From positions 1-64,000 of the forward strand of contig JAGAAL010000040.1 in NCBI GenBank assembly GCA_017615245.1: DNA of 64,000 nt, written 5' to 3'. Position 1 is the stretch's first letter, and every line of letters begins with the position of its first letter. This DNA comes from Bacteroidaceae bacterium. GTDB taxonomy: Bacteria; Bacteroidota; Bacteroidia; Bacteroidales; Bacteroidaceae. Made by a program: the position numbers and the translations under genes. The notes under the pieces were generated by a model, which was given only the letters and a program-made list of their open reading frames with translations, was not told the DNA's origin and searched no databases. This document shows, piece by piece, positions 1 to 7,105 of the stretch.

Positions 1-186
1 AATAAGGGTATTTAAGGGAAGTACCCTAAGTCCTCATGCTCATCCACCCGAGGTACAATGGCGGTACAAAATTACTCTAAAAGAAGAAAACTTGCAATAG
101 ACGCTTAACGGAAGAAGTTAAGCTAAGTTAAGGTATAACAGCGATTTACGCGCATTGATTTAAGGTTTGTTTCGGTCTGTTTTTGA
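1..186. other. Unassigned left edge, no intact gene
   Basis: I see no convincing gene here. A 16-codon reading frame begins with the ATG at 58 and stops at 106-108. It could be the start of a truncated gene, but it matches nothing I recognise. A stop codon at 184-186 closes the frame of the downstream oxidoreductase just before its nucleotide-binding motif. The stretch is therefore probably foreign to the gene that follows: a recombination scar, an element end, or a contig edge. Confidence 0.4.
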
Positions 187-1467
187 CCCAATTTAATCGG
201 TGAAGGAATCACAGGGCTGAGTACAGCATATCATCTAAACAAGTTAGGCCAAACAGACTATTTAATTATCGAAAAAGAACAAAAACCTGGTGGTCTGTGT
301 CGTAGTATCTACCAAGACGGTTTTACATTTGATTATGGAGGACATTTGCTTCATTTACATACTTCATATGGTAAGAAATTGCTTTTTAACCTACTCCCTG
401 ATAATCTGCATTGTATAACAAGAAACGCTTGGATTTATACCAGTGATTGTAAAGTTCCATTTCCGTTTCAGGCAAATTTATATGCTCTTCCTCCCCATGT
501 TAGGAACAAGTGTATCGCGGAGTTAATAAAGGTTAGTACAATAAACAACAGAAATCCTCCTAAGAATTTTGAAGAATGGTGTATTCGTTCATTTGGAGAC
601 GGAATATATAAAGCATTCATGTATCCTTATAATAAGAAAATGTGGGGATGTGAACCAAGTGATCTAACATGTGAGTGGTGTGGAAATTTCGTTCCTGTAC
701 CAAGTAAAAGCGATATTAAAAGAAGTGCTATATTAAAACCAAGTAAAGAATATGGGTATAATCCGTCTTTTTACTATCCCAAAAGAGGCGGATGTGGAGC
801 TGTTATAGACGCATTGACTGAAAATATCTCTCAGTTGCTTGTTAACACAGAAATTTCTCAAATCGATTTAAGGAATAAAAAGGTTTTTGCTAATGGGATA
901 ATAATATCGTATGAATATCTAGTAAATACACTTCCTCTTTCATGTTTTCTGGAGATGTTGCAATCTTCGCCATTGAAAATGTTAGCAGATGATTTACGAT
1001 GTCAGCAAGTTACAGTCTTACTGATCGCAATTAAAGGATATCACCATTCTTTTAGTTGGATTTATTTCCCCGATAAAGAGGATCCCTTTTTCCGTATAGG
1101 TATGCAAAGTTCTTTTTCTTCAAATAATGCGCCTGCAGATAGCTATTCTTATTATGTTGAGTTTCCTGGACTTATAAATCCATCAAGATCAATGGAGAAA
1201 AAAACAATTCAAATTCTTTTAAAAAAAGGATTAATAAACGAATCCGATGAAATATTGTTTTCTATTTGGAAGCATATTCCATACGGATATGTAATATATG
1301 ATAACCAAAGAACTTCAATTGTTAATATGGTTTTAAAAGACTTAGAGAATTTTCAGTGCTTATGTGCTGGCAGATTTGCTTTGTGGGAATATTCATTTAT
1401 TGAGAAGGCTTTGATTCAAGGAAAAGATGTCGCCCTAAAAATACATACGCACAGCAAAAGTGTATAA
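187..1467 (+). CDS. FAD-dependent oxidoreductase (amine oxidase/UGM-like), 5' end disrupted
   Basis: Flavin-dependent oxidoreductase of the NAD(P)-binding Rossmann type found in polysaccharide gene clusters, resembling protoporphyrinogen oxidase or UDP-galactopyranose mutase. The first in-frame ATG (346) would omit the dinucleotide-binding fold. Reading upstream from 346 the frame stays open to the TGA at 184-186 and encodes IGEGITGLSTAYHL followed by IIEKEQKPGGLCRS. This is the GxGxxGL motif and the acidic end of the second strand. No ATG, GTG or TTG lies between that stop and the motif, so only the first few residues are missing. The C-terminal end has GRFALWEY...ALIQGKDVA, typical of the family's last FAD-contacting region. 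The substrate is unknown. The glycosyltransferase 33 bp downstream supports a role in surface glycans. Confidence 0.75.
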   Translation, partial: PNLIGEGITGLSTAYHLNKLGQTDYLIIEKEQKPGGLCRSIYQDGFTFDYGGHLLHLHTSYGKKLLFNLLPDNLHCITRNAWIYTSDCKVPFPFQANLYALPPHVRNKCIAELIKVSTINNRNPPKNFEEWCIRSFGDGIYKAFMYPYNKKMWGCEPSDLTCEWCGNFVPVPSKSDIKRSAILKPSKEYGYNPSFYYPKRGGCGAVIDALTENISQLLVNTEISQIDLRNKKVFANGIIISYEYLVNTLPLSCFLEMLQSSPLKMLADDLRCQQVTVLLIAIKGYHHSFSWIYFPDKEDPFFRIGMQSSFSSNNAPADSYSYYVEFPGLINPSRSMEKKTIQILLKKGLINESDEILFSIWKHIPYGYVIYDNQRTSIVNMVLKDLENFQCLCAGRFALWEYSFIEKALIQGKDVALKIHTHSKSV

Positions 1468-1500
1468 TGAGAAGTCGATATTTATAATAGAATTCTGTAT

Positions 1501-2652
1501 ATGAAGATGAAAGGTACTATTCTCGTACTTACTAATAATATACGAAGTATTTGCAGTTTTCGGCGCGAAGTAATGAGCGCTATAGTAGATGCTGGATATA
1601 TTGTGTATATATCTGGGATGGATAATACTGATGATGACGAAAGAATCAAATCCATTGAGGAAACAGGGTGCAAGATTATTAAAACTTATTTTGATAGTCG
1701 TGGGAAAAATCCTATCGCAGATTATTTGCTATTGTTAGAATACCGAAATATTATCAAACATCTCAAACCACAAGCAGTACTAACCTATACTATTAAGCCA
1801 AATGTTTATGGGGGGATTGCTTGTAGAATGACAAACACACCTCTAATAGCTAATGTAACAGGACTTGGTGATGCCATAGGTAATCTCGGTTGGTTACAAA
1901 AACTTGTGGTTGCTTTATATAAAATAGGTTTGGGAAAAGCAAATCAGGTATTCTTTCAAAACTCAGCAAATAGGAAATTCTGTATTGACCACAAGATTGC
2001 AGATAACCATTCGGTATTAATACCTGGTTCAGGAGTAAACCTAAATTATCATACTTATCAAGAATATCCTCCTGACGGAGTTATAAAATTTCTATTTGTT
2101 ACAAGACTTCTGAAATCAAAAGGAACCTCAGAGTTTTTAGAAATGGCCGAAACTCTAAAAGAAAAATATCCACATACAGAGTTCCAAATCCTTGGATGGA
2201 TAGTAGATAATTACCAACATAAGCTTGAACATTTAGAATCAAAGGGTATAATCAAGTATCTTGGTATTACCTCGGATGTACGACCTTTTTTGAAAAATGT
2301 TCATGCAACAATTCTTCCGTCTTATTATCATGAGGGGATATCTAATGTAAATCTTGAGAGTGCTGCTAATGGTAGGCCTGTTATCACAACTAATATTCCC
2401 GGATGCAGAGAGACTGTTGATGACAATATAACAGGCTTCATAGTAAATGAGAGGAGTGTAGACGATTTGATTGCTGGTGTCGAACGTTTTATTTTGTTGC
2501 CATATAATCAAAAAGTGCTAATGGGGCAGAATGCCCGTAAAAAAGTAGAGCAGGAATTTGATAGAAAGATTGTTGTTAGGGCTTATCTTGATTGTATCAA
2601 TCATATAAAGTACCCCCCCAAAAAAAATATAAAAAACATTGCGGTCCGCTAA
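1501..2652 (+). CDS. Glycosyltransferase family 4 protein
   Basis: Retaining glycosyltransferase with GT-B fold, 383 residues, probably adding a sugar from a nucleotide donor to a lipid-linked glycan at the inner membrane. The N-terminal half resembles the GT4-type acceptor domain. The C-terminal half holds the donor-site signature ILPSYYHEGISNVNLE, with the E-x7-E pair at about residues 278 and 286, followed by GRPVITTNIPGCRE. There is no signal peptide. It lies 33 bp after the flavin oxidoreductase and is the last recognisable gene of this polysaccharide cluster. The sugar specificity cannot be read from the sequence. The stop codon TAA is part of a 10-bp inverted repeat shared with 2740-2749. 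Confidence 0.88.
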   Translation: MKMKGTILVLTNNIRSICSFRREVMSAIVDAGYIVYISGMDNTDDDERIKSIEETGCKIIKTYFDSRGKNPIADYLLLLEYRNIIKHLKPQAVLTYTIKPNVYGGIACRMTNTPLIANVTGLGDAIGNLGWLQKLVVALYKIGLGKANQVFFQNSANRKFCIDHKIADNHSVLIPGSGVNLNYHTYQEYPPDGVIKFLFVTRLLKSKGTSEFLEMAETLKEKYPHTEFQILGWIVDNYQHKLEHLESKGIIKYLGITSDVRPFLKNVHATILPSYYHEGISNVNLESAANGRPVITTNIPGCRETVDDNITGFIVNERSVDDLIAGVERFILLPYNQKVLMGQNARKKVEQEFDRKIVVRAYLDCINHIKYPPKKNIKNIAVR

Positions 2653-2749
2653 ATTACTTGACAGTTTAAAATGTACTTATGGAGCCTGTTATTTGGCTAT
2701 CCATTATGTGTTTTCAAAGTAAGCCACCCTTTGATTTTTTTTAGCGGAC
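2644..2749. repeat. 10-bp inverted repeat bracketing 106 bp
   Basis: GTCCGCTAAA at 2644-2653 and its exact complement TTTAGCGGAC at 2740-2749 enclose 86 bp of AT-rich DNA. The left copy contains the stop codon of the glycosyltransferase. It could be a long-range RNA stem or the ends of a very small inserted element. I saw no flanking target duplication. Confidence 0.55.
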
Positions 2750-2792
2750 AGCCGAGAGAAAAAATCGTTAAAATGGCTATTGTTTTTTGCAG

Positions 2793-2836
2793 CCCCTAAG
2801 GGTAACAAAATTTTCCCTTAGGGGTAACACATTTTT
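2793..2836. repeat. Two tandem 22-nt palindromic units
   Basis: Two 22-nt units run 2793-2814 and 2815-2836. Each starts with a palindrome, CCCCTAAGGG then CCCTTAGGGG, continues with TAACA, and ends in a T-run. The two cores are also exact complements of each other, so a 10-bp stem with a 12-nt loop can form. They lie in the 377-bp space between the glycosyltransferase and the toxin-antitoxin operon, in which I see no gene. Either unit could work as a terminator because of its T-run. Confidence 0.65.
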
Positions 2837-2950
2837 GGGGGGCATTGTCTTGCCTCCCTTTTTGGGCTTAATAAGAGTATCCAGATTGAACAAAACAATT
2901 AGAAAACCTGTCTTTCATGTACAATTATACAATAGGAACAAGAAAATTAT

Positions 2951-3000
2951 CATAAAAGTTGATTTTTCTAGTAAAAAGTTTTGACGAATCAACTTTTATG
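2951..3000. promoter_or_regulatory. 14-bp inverted-repeat operator of the toxin-antitoxin operon
   Basis: CATAAAAGTTGATT at 2951-2964 is repeated as its exact complement at 2987-3000, with centres 36 bp apart. The -33 box lies between the arms and the -7 box begins two bases after the right arm. This is the layout expected for an autoregulatory operator bound by the XRE antitoxin encoded at 3528-3851. Confidence 0.75.
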
Positions 3001-3010
3001 TTTATTTTTG
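2980..3010 (+). promoter_or_regulatory. Bacteroidota promoter of the toxin-antitoxin operon
   Basis: TTTG at 2980-2983, a 19-bp spacer and TATTTTTG at 3003-3010 match the primary sigma factor consensus of Bacteroidota (TTTG, about 20 bp, TAnnTTTG). The start codon follows at 3030. Confidence 0.7.
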
Positions 3011-3029
3011 CGACAAATTTAGAAAGAAT

Positions 3030-3512
3030 ATGGAAAGAAATCTGTTGATAGAACTGCTGGAAGATGGCGAAAAGGTAAGTCTTTATTCTCCTCATTTTGA
3101 AGGAGAAGAGTATTCAGAGTTTGAAAAGTTCTTGCTGACTTATAAGGATTCATATCCTGACGATGTACGTCAGTTGGTGTATAGACTTGATATCATCAAA
3201 CGTGATGGGGCTAGAGATATGCATTTTCGTTATGAAGGAACAAGGCGCGATAGAATAATGGCTTTGCCTTCTCATCTGGAAACTACATCCCTGCGTCTAT
3301 ATTTGCTGAATATTCAGGCGAAGATACTGATATTGGGTAATGGCGGGCTGAAGAAGACTGCTACTTATGAGGAAGATGAGAATTTGCATCGCCAAGTGAA
3401 AACTCTTCAGAAAATAGACATAGAACTGAAGCAAAGGGAGAAAGATAAGGTAATAGTCGTTAAAGGCACAGAGTTGCTTGGAGAACTATCGTTTACGATT
3501 GATGACGAATAA
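3030..3512 (+). CDS. HigB/RelE-like toxin of a type II toxin-antitoxin pair
   Basis: Putative toxin of 160 residues, proposed to act as an mRNA interferase. The core LRLYLLNIQAKILILGNGGLKKT (about residues 89-111) resembles the late strands of RelE/HigB proteins, where a hydrophobic strand is followed by a conserved KKT. The N-terminal half is longer than in classical HigB. The order is toxin first with an XRE antitoxin 15 bp downstream, as in higBA operons. Family assignment rests partly on this context. No signal peptide or membrane segment is present. Confidence 0.65.
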   Translation: MERNLLIELLEDGEKVSLYSPHFEGEEYSEFEKFLLTYKDSYPDDVRQLVYRLDIIKRDGARDMHFRYEGTRRDRIMALPSHLETTSLRLYLLNIQAKILILGNGGLKKTATYEEDENLHRQVKTLQKIDIELKQREKDKVIVVKGTELLGELSFTIDDE

Positions 3513-3527
3513 AGAAAGGAGGCTCTT

Positions 3528-3851
3528 ATGAAGACTAACAAGATAATGGATGAGATTCGCAGTACCATCTCGCCTGAAATGAAGATGCAGATGGAACTGA
3601 CTGTAGCAATTGCAAACCGCATTTACAGCATTCTCGAAACGAAGGGAATGTCACAGAAAGAATTTGCACGTCTTATGGGTAAGACAGAGACAGAAGTAAG
3701 TAGATGGCTGTCAGGAACTCATAATTTGACAATAGCAACTATTTGTAAAATATCTGCCGCTCTCAATGAAGATGTAATCAGAGTGGCTAACTATTCGTAT
3801 CAACCTGTTGACGAGTATGAACCTATGGTTGCTGCGGAGCCATCATACTGA
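3528..3851 (+). CDS. XRE-family antitoxin (HigA-like)
   Basis: DNA-binding antitoxin of 107 residues. The helix-turn-helix is clear at about residues 41-80: SQKEFARLMGKTETEVSRW, then LSGTHNLTIATICKISAAL. The N-terminal 40 residues probably bind and neutralise the upstream toxin. It is preceded by a strong purine-rich site, AGAAAGGAGG, at 3514-3523. Such Shine-Dalgarno sequences are uncommon in Bacteroidota and could make the antitoxin in excess. The 14-bp inverted repeat at 2951-3000 is its likely operator. Confidence 0.85.
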   Translation: MKTNKIMDEIRSTISPEMKMQMELTVAIANRIYSILETKGMSQKEFARLMGKTETEVSRWLSGTHNLTIATICKISAALNEDVIRVANYSYQPVDEYEPMVAAEPSY

Positions 3852-3861
3852 TTGATACTAA

Positions 3862-3907
3862 CCCCAAAGGGGAAAAGGCCTACAGCAACATTAATCCCGT
3901 AGGGATT
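3862..3907. repeat. Two short palindromes after the antitoxin gene
   Basis: CCCCAAAGGGG (3862-3872) and AATCCCGTAGGGATT (3893-3907) follow the antitoxin stop codon. The second is followed by TTAACACC rather than a long T-run. They may end the operon's transcript. Their centres are 33 bp apart, unlike the 21-23 nt arrays elsewhere in this window. Confidence 0.45.
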
Positions 3908-3984
3908 TTAACACCTTATCCTGATATAAATAAAGTGTTTACACGAATCCCAATGGCCGATTTTGCTTAAAAATGCTTAAAGGT

Positions 3985-4016
3985 ATTGGCTATATGAATT
4001 TTAATTTATAAATTTG
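3985..4016 (+). promoter_or_regulatory. Promoter of the dut operon
   Basis: A -33-like ATTG at 3985-3988, a 20-bp spacer and TAAATTTG at 4009-4016 fit the Bacteroidota consensus. The dut start codon is at 4043, leaving a leader of about 20 nt. Confidence 0.6.
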
Positions 4017-4042
4017 CAAATTAAAAGTAATGCATCTGGAAT

Positions 4043-4474
4043 ATGGAAGTTAAAATCATCAATAAATCGCACCATCAGTTGCCGGCTTACGAGACGATTC
4101 AGTCGGCTGGTATGGATCTGCGTGCGAATCTGGAGGAACCTATCACCTTGCAACCTATGCAGCGCTGCTTGGTTCCCACAGGGTTGTTTATGGCATTACC
4201 TGCTGGCTATGAGGCTCAGGTACGTCCTCGCAGTGGGTTGGCTATCAAGAAGGGTATCACGGTACTGAACTCTCCTGGCACCATCGATGCTGACTACAGG
4301 GGTGAGATTTGTGTGATTCTTATCAACCTGTCGCAGGAACCATTCGTCATCAACGATGGCGAGCGCATCGCTCAGATGGTGATTTCGAACTATGAACAGG
4401 TGGAGTGGAATCAGGTTGTGGTGCTCGATGATACAGTACGAGGTGCTGGTGGGTTCGGACATACGGGGAAATGA
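4043..4474 (+). CDS. dut: dUTP diphosphatase
   Basis: Hydrolyses dUTP to dUMP and diphosphate, keeping uracil out of DNA and feeding dTMP synthesis. The 143-residue length is normal for the trimeric enzyme. All five motifs are visible in order: [35 protein letters not shown] and the arginine/glycine-rich C-terminal [10 protein letters not shown] that closes over the nucleotide. The start ATG at 4043 gives the usual MxVKIINKS N-terminus. It is the first gene of a cluster with a TPR protein, a DUF4292 lipoprotein and an EnvC-like protein. Confidence 0.97.
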   Translation: MEVKIINKSHHQLPAYETIQSAGMDLRANLEEPITLQPMQRCLVPTGLFMALPAGYEAQVRPRSGLAIKKGITVLNSPGTIDADYRGEICVILINLSQEPFVINDGERIAQMVISNYEQVEWNQVVVLDDTVRGAGGFGHTGK

Positions 4475-4477
4475 CAG

Positions 4478-4505
4478 ACCCCCCGTCCCCCTTTAGGGGG
4501 AGCAG
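4478..4505. repeat. GC-rich palindrome of a dispersed family
   Basis: CCCCC-TTTA-GGGGG at 4487-4500 is preceded by CCCCCCGT and followed by AGCAG, three bases after the dut stop. Related elements occur at 12425-12460, 43190-43355, 45723-45756, 46601-46647 and 55777-55810. Here it lies between dut and the chosen start of the TPR gene. Confidence 0.7.
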
Positions 4506-4509
4506 AATA

Positions 4510-4547
4510 GAGTTTAGTGTTAAGAGTTTTTTAGAGTTGAGAATGGG
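4510..4547. repeat. AT-rich heptamer array upstream of the TPR gene
   Basis: Units GAGTTTA, GTGTTAA, an expanded GAGTT unit, GAGTTGA and GAATGGG run up to and into the start codon at 4543. A 16-nt part, TTTAGTGTTAAGAGTT (4513-4528), recurs exactly at 8751-8766. Confidence 0.6.
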
Positions 4548-6261
4548 AATTCATAAGGGAATACTGCTTCTGTTGTTTGGGATGTGTCAGCTTGTGATGT
4601 TTGCGCAGACTCAGACAGACAAGTCGAAGGCCGATCACTTTATCTTAGAAGGGCATCGGCAGATGTTGCTTGGCAACAACTCTGATGCTTTCGAGATGTT
4701 CCGTCATGGACTAATGCTCAACCCTAATTCATCTGTGGCTTTAAGCGAGTTGTCGCACTTCTGGCAGTATCTCAGGCAAGATAGCTTGTCGCTCAAATAC
4801 ATGAAACTTGCCACCCAATATGCTCCTGACAACTATTGGAACAAGGAAGCATTGGTAGATTTCTATGTCGATGCGGGCAAGACGGATGAGGCAATTGAGG
4901 TATTGGAGCAGCTATCTAAACAGTTCCCTCAGAAAGAAGATGTGCTGCTGATGCTCGAAACCCTCTACAAACAGAAGCAGGACTATGCCAACGTCATCAG
5001 GGTGCTGGATGCGCTCGAAGTGAAGGAAGGAAAGAGCGAACAACTGAGCATCGAGAAGTTCAGAATCTATGTGCAGATGAAAGATGAGAAAAAAGCCTTC
5101 GAAGAGATGAGCGAACTGGCAGCCGAATACCCCAACGACCTGCGCTACAGGGTATTGCTTGGCGACCTGTATGTGGACCAAGAACAATTTGACGAAGGTC
5201 TGAGGGTCTATCAGGCGGTAGAGGAGGAAGACCCCTCGAACATCTACCTAATGTCTTCAATGCTGAACTATTATAAGAAAACGAACCAAGATTCACTCTA
5301 CCAGCAGCAACTGAACAAGGTGTGCACCAATCCCAAACTGGACGAAGAGACCCGCTTACGATTCTTGAACGGATTGGTATATCAGACATTACAAGAAAAC
5401 AAAGACCCACAATCGCTGTTAGAGATATTCCAAAAGGTGCTTGCGATGCCTCAGGAAGATACACATATATTAGAGCTATGCACTCGCTTCATGGTGACAC
5501 TCAAACGTCCAGCCGATGAAGTGAAACCTGTGCTCAACCAAATGCTCGATATTAATCCGGAAAGCGATATGGCTCGTAGCCTGCTATTGGAATATGCCAT
5601 CGAAGCAAACGATTTACCAGAAGTAATCCGTATCAGTAAACCAGCTGTTGACTACTCTGTGGACGATCCTATGTTCTACTATTATTTAGGTGTTGCCTAC
5701 TTCCAATCAGATAGCGCTCAATTAGCTGTTAAGACATTCAAGAAAGGATTGCAAAAGGTAGACGAAAAGACCAACCTGCAAATGCTTACCAATATATATG
5801 CCTTGATGGGTGATGCCTATCATAAGTTGGGAGACTCAAAGCATGCATACGAGTGCTACGACTCATGTCTCCTCTATCGACCTGACGAGGCGATGGTGCT
5901 CAACAACTATGCCTATTACCTTTCACTTGAAGAGAAACAACTGGACAAAGCCGAGGAAATGAGTCGGCGCTCCTTAGAGAAAGAGGGAGACAACTACACC
6001 TATATCGACACATATGCTTGGATTCTGTTCAAGAAGAAGAAATATGCTGAAGCCAAAGAATATATAGATAAGGCGTTGGCTATTATGGGCGACAACATCG
6101 AAGAGAATGATGCAACCATCATCGAACATGCAGGCGACATATATGCCAAGAACGGGCAGAAAGAGCGTGCGGTAGAATTCTGGCAGCAAGCAGCGGAACT
6201 GAGCAATCCGTCAACTGTCTTACTAAAGAAACTGAAAAAGAAGAAGTACATTAATGAATAA
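4543..6261 (+). CDS. Exported TPR-repeat protein
   Basis: Periplasmic or envelope scaffold made of tetratricopeptide repeats, 572 residues from the chosen start. The frame is open from 4471, but the first 24 codons are encoded by the GC palindrome and heptamer array. Starting at 4543 gives a clean signal peptide, MGIHKGILLLLFGMCQLVMFAQ. TPR-like helical pairs fill the rest, for example DAFEMFRHGLMLNPNSSVALSEL, AVKTFKKGLQKVDEKTNLQMLT and AEEMSRRSLEKEGDNYTYIDTYAWILFKKKKY. It sits between dut and a DUF4292 lipoprotein whose start lies inside its last codons (8 nt overlap). An outer-membrane assembly role is an inference from these neighbours. Confidence 0.85.
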   Translation: MGIHKGILLLLFGMCQLVMFAQTQTDKSKADHFILEGHRQMLLGNNSDAFEMFRHGLMLNPNSSVALSELSHFWQYLRQDSLSLKYMKLATQYAPDNYWNKEALVDFYVDAGKTDEAIEVLEQLSKQFPQKEDVLLMLETLYKQKQDYANVIRVLDALEVKEGKSEQLSIEKFRIYVQMKDEKKAFEEMSELAAEYPNDLRYRVLLGDLYVDQEQFDEGLRVYQAVEEEDPSNIYLMSSMLNYYKKTNQDSLYQQQLNKVCTNPKLDEETRLRFLNGLVYQTLQENKDPQSLLEIFQKVLAMPQEDTHILELCTRFMVTLKRPADEVKPVLNQMLDINPESDMARSLLLEYAIEANDLPEVIRISKPAVDYSVDDPMFYYYLGVAYFQSDSAQLAVKTFKKGLQKVDEKTNLQMLTNIYALMGDAYHKLGDSKHAYECYDSCLLYRPDEAMVLNNYAYYLSLEEKQLDKAEEMSRRSLEKEGDNYTYIDTYAWILFKKKKYAEAKEYIDKALAIMGDNIEENDATIIEHAGDIYAKNGQKERAVEFWQQAAELSNPSTVLLKKLKKKKYINE

Positions 6262-7105
6262 ACTGAAACAATACATAGCCTTTTCCATCACCTGCATCAC
6301 AATGTGCTGGGGACTTACTGCGTGTAAATCAACCAAACCTGTGACGCCTACTGATGCTCCTGCCGCCAACACCACTACGATATTTGATGCCAATAAATAC
6401 CTGTCGATGGTGACATCGAACAACACTTCGCAAGCCAACCTCACAGCTAAAGTGAAGGTGGTGGTTGATGTGGATGGCAAGTCGAACTCAACCAGTGGTT
6501 CACTCAAGATGAAGAAGAACGATGTCATCCAGATTTCTCTTGTCGATCCACTACTGGGTGTAATGGAACTAGGTAGAATGGAATTTACCAAGACGCGTGT
6601 GTTGATTATCGATCGTGTCAATAAACAATATGTGGACCTGCCTTATAGCGATGTCAGCTTCCTTAAACAAGCCAATATCGACTTTAACACCCTTCAGTCA
6701 CTCTTCTGGCATGAAGTATTTGAGCCAGGCAAATCGTCCACCAAGTCAGCCGACTTCCAGTTCAAAGACAATGGTGACAACATCGACATCATGTTTGTTG
6801 ACCACATGCTGACCTATAAGTTTGCTACCAAGAAGCAGCAAGGACAGTTGCGTGAAACGGTCATCACAAATAATACAGATAAGAACTATCGATTTGCTTT
6901 CAACTACGATAACTTCACTACGTTCTATAGCAAACCATTCCCTCGCGAGATGATCATGTCCTTCACGGCCTCCTCGCAGACAACCTCATTGTCGCTCACA
7001 CTCAGTTCATTGAAGAATTCATCCGACTGGACAACCCGAAGTTCTGCTCCAAGCAAATATACAAAAGCTGATCCAGAGAAACTCTTTAAAGCACTCGCCA
7101 AATGA
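6254..7105 (+). CDS. DUF4292 lipoprotein
   Basis: Outer-membrane-directed lipoprotein of 283 residues with a signal peptide and lipobox LTAC at about residues 21-24. The body is beta-rich and resembles the LolA/LolB-like fold proposed for DUF4292, with SGSLKMKKNDVIQISLVDPLLGVMELGRMEFTKTRVLIIDRVNKQYV as its most typical part. A role in lipoprotein or lipid handling is inferred from that fold. It overlaps the TPR gene by 8 nt and the EnvC-like gene by 4 nt (ATGA), so the three are translationally coupled. Confidence 0.8.
   Translation: MNKLKQYIAFSITCITMCWGLTACKSTKPVTPTDAPAANTTTIFDANKYLSMVTSNNTSQANLTAKVKVVVDVDGKSNSTSGSLKMKKNDVIQISLVDPLLGVMELGRMEFTKTRVLIIDRVNKQYVDLPYSDVSFLKQANIDFNTLQSLFWHEVFEPGKSSTKSADFQFKDNGDNIDIMFVDHMLTYKFATKKQQGQLRETVITNNTDKNYRFAFNYDNFTTFYSKPFPREMIMSFTASSQTTSLSLTLSSLKNSSDWTTRSSAPSKYTKADPEKLFKALAK

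Noticed and set aside
2787..2984. 65-codon frame after the glycosyltransferase
   Set aside because: Its first part is translated repeat DNA, composition is atypical for a protein, and it runs into the toxin-antitoxin operator.
4471..4542. N-terminal extension of the TPR protein from the first ATG
   Set aside because: These codons are translated palindrome and heptamer repeats; the ATG at 4543 gives a proper signal peptide.
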